NCBI RefSeq assembly: GCF_001718835.1
Contig: NZ_CP013443.1
Coordinates: 1,054,001-1,118,000 of the forward strand
DNA from: Burkholderia cepacia
Lineage (GTDB): Bacteria; Pseudomonadota; Gammaproteobacteria; Burkholderiales; Burkholderiaceae
Direction: 5' to 3'
Length of the DNA stretch: 64,000 bases
The translations under genes were made by a program, and so were the position numbers. A model generated the notes under the pieces. That model was not told where the DNA came from. It searched no databases and saw only the letters and a list, made by a program, of their open reading frames with translations. The stretch's first letter is position 1. Every line of letters begins with the position of its first letter. Shown piece by piece: positions 62,544-64,000 of this stretch.

Positions 62544-64000
62544 ATGTCCGACCTGCAAACCTCCACCCCGAATACTGAATCTTTCGCGGCTCTGTTCGAA
62601 GAGTCGCTGACCCGCCAAGACATGCGCGCCGGCGAAGTGATTTCCGCCGAAGTCGTGCGCGTCGACCACAACTTCGTGGTCGTCAATGCAGGCCTGAAGT
62701 CCGAGGCTTACATTCCGATCGAGGAATTCCTGAACGATCAGGGCGAGGTTGAGGTGCAGTCGGGCGATTTCGTGTCCGTCGCGATCGACGCACTCGAAAA
62801 CGGCTACGGCGACACGATCCTGTCGCGCGACAAGGCGAAGCGCCTTGCATCGTGGCTGTCGCTGGAAAAGGCGCTCGACAACAACGAACTCGTCACCGGC
62901 ACGATCACCGGCAAGGTGAAGGGCGGCATGACCGTGATGGTCAACGGCATCCGCGCGTTCCTGCCGGGTTCGCTGGTCGACACGCGTCCGGTCAAGGACA
63001 CGACCCCGTACGAAGGCAAGACGCTCGAGTTCCGCGTGATCAAGCTCGATCGCAAGCGTAACAACGTCGTGCTGTCGCGTCGTGCAGTGATCGAAGCAAC
63101 GCAAGGCGAAGAGCGCGCGAAGCTGCTCGAGACGCTGAAGGAAGGCGCGATCGTCAACGGCGTGGTCAAGAACATCACCGACTACGGCGCGTTCGTCGAC
63201 CTCGGCGGCATCGACGGCCTGCTGCACATCACCGACATCGCATGGCGTCGTGTGCGTCACCCGAGCGAAGTCCTGTCGGTTGGCCAGGAAGTCACCGCGA
63301 AGATCCTCAAGTTCGACCAAGAGAAGAACCGCGTCTCGCTGGGCATCAAGCAACTGGGCGACGATCCGTGGGAAGGCATCTCGCGCCGTTACCCGTCGGG
63401 CACGCGCCTGTTCGGCAAGGTCACGAACATCACCGACTACGGCGCATTCGTCGAAGTGGAATCGGGCATCGAAGGCCTCGTCCACGTGTCGGAAATGGAC
63501 TGGACCAACAAGAACGTTGCGCCGTCGAAGGTTGTCCAGCTGGGCGACGAAGTCGAAGTCATGGTCCTCGAGATCGACGAAGACCGTCGTCGTATCAGCC
63601 TCGGCATGAAGCAGTGCAAGCCGAATCCGTGGGATGACTTCAGCCGCAACTTCAAGAAGGGCGACAAGATCACGGGCGCAATCAAGTCGATCACCGACTT
63701 CGGCGTGTTCATCGGTCTGCCGGGCGGCATCGACGGCCTGGTCCACCTGTCGGACCTGTCGTGGAGCGAAGCCGGCGAAGAAGCCGTTCGCAAGTACAAG
63801 AAGGGCGACGAAGTCGAAGCCATCGTGCTCGGTATCGACGTCGAGAAGGAGCGTATTTCGCTCGGCATCAAGCAGCTCGAAGGCGACCCGTTCAGCAACT
63901 ACGTTGCAATGAACGACAAGGGCTCGATCGTCGACGGCGTCGTGAAGACGGTCGATGCGAAGGGTGCGGTCGTCACGCTGACGGGCGACATCGAAGGCTA
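62544..64000 (+). CDS. rpsA: 30S ribosomal protein S1 (3' end cut by window)
   Basis: At least 485 codons from MSDLQTSTPNTESFAALFEESL, cut at the window edge in the fifth S1 domain or later. Successive S1/OB repeats are clear (ITDYGAFVDLGGIDGLLHITD, ITDYGAFVEVESGIEGLVHVS, ITDFGVFIGLPGGIDGLVHLS). S1 binds mRNA leaders and helps unfold them on the 30S subunit. The ATG at 62544 has no Shine-Dalgarno, but the upstream bases are A+T-rich, as in other rpsA leaders that S1 recognises itself. An in-frame ATG at 62526 is an alternative start. Confidence 0.95.
   Translation, partial: MSDLQTSTPNTESFAALFEESLTRQDMRAGEVISAEVVRVDHNFVVVNAGLKSEAYIPIEEFLNDQGEVEVQSGDFVSVAIDALENGYGDTILSRDKAKRLASWLSLEKALDNNELVTGTITGKVKGGMTVMVNGIRAFLPGSLVDTRPVKDTTPYEGKTLEFRVIKLDRKRNNVVLSRRAVIEATQGEERAKLLETLKEGAIVNGVVKNITDYGAFVDLGGIDGLLHITDIAWRRVRHPSEVLSVGQEVTAKILKFDQEKNRVSLGIKQLGDDPWEGISRRYPSGTRLFGKVTNITDYGAFVEVESGIEGLVHVSEMDWTNKNVAPSKVVQLGDEVEVMVLEIDEDRRRISLGMKQCKPNPWDDFSRNFKKGDKITGAIKSITDFGVFIGLPGGIDGLVHLSDLSWSEAGEEAVRKYKKGDEVEAIVLGIDVEKERISLGIKQLEGDPFSNYVAMNDKGSIVDGVVKTVDAKGAVVTLTGDIEG

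Overview
The window reads as chromosome 1 of a Burkholderia species, most likely of the B. cepacia complex. The evidence is very high G+C with strong GC3 bias, a tmRNA encoding the tag ANDDTFALAA, fdsGBAD formate dehydrogenase genes, a Gram-negative porin, and the block gyrA-serC-pheA-tyrA-aroA-cmk-rpsA. It is ordinary core genome with a few accessory or regulatory islands. No prophage, IS element, CRISPR array or replication origin was seen.

Layout. 1-2.7 kb: 5' end of a tRNA-Ser, then rph-rdgB-hemW on the minus strand. 2.9-7.2 kb: yicC-gmk-rpoZ-spoT (RNA processing, nucleotide metabolism, stringent response). 7.3-8.4 kb: three identical tRNA-Arg(ACG) genes and greB. 8.5-11 kb: a porin, an orphan structured small-RNA candidate, a small basic protein and a cold-shock gene with a long leader. 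11.1-13 kb: a DEDDh exonuclease/GIY-YIG fusion converging on a secreted chorismate mutase. 13-18 kb: a 48-codon small ORF under a Fur-like palindrome, then a four-gene operon of a DUF2946 protein, a TonB-dependent receptor, an exported Asp-box beta-propeller and an exported thioredoxin-fold protein. 18-21.4 kb: a GlsB-type membrane protein, tRNA-Thr(CGT), fbp and metR. 21.4-28 kb: metE, pepN, a DUF4136 lipoprotein and a GDT1/UPF0016 manganese exporter behind a yybP-ykoY-type riboswitch. 28.4-32 kb: xdhC-adenine deaminase-guaD (purine catabolism). 32.5-37.5 kb: dsbB, gntR-amidase, a glutamine-amidotransferase hydrolase and a DUF2968 protein. 37.6-42.6 kb: an uncharacterised membrane protein, an MFS pseudogene, a TPR/glycosyltransferase-like protein and an FAD monooxygenase. 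42.6-49.1 kb: fdsGBAD and a divergent ModE-like regulator. 49.2-53.1 kb: two small exported proteins, ssrA, gph, ubiG and ompA. 53.6-64 kb: gyrA, a DUF2059 protein, serC, pheA, tyrA, aroA, cmk and the start of rpsA.

The most notable system is at 13.48-18.08 kb. The first protein has the two hallmarks of CruR, the copper-responsive upstream regulator described in Bordetella: a CxxC (CVYC) and a C-terminal RAPP motif. It is followed by a TonB-dependent receptor. The two downstream exported proteins, with CECC and CGYC motifs, look like a periplasmic copper-handling module. A second clear regulatory element is the manganese riboswitch ahead of the GDT1 exporter. Weaker but checkable items are an orphan sRNA candidate, an fds operon lacking fdsC, an xdhC without adjacent xdhAB, an ssrA promoter embedded in the gph stop codon, and an internally deleted MFS pseudogene.

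All functional calls come from reading translations and motifs by eye. No database search was run.
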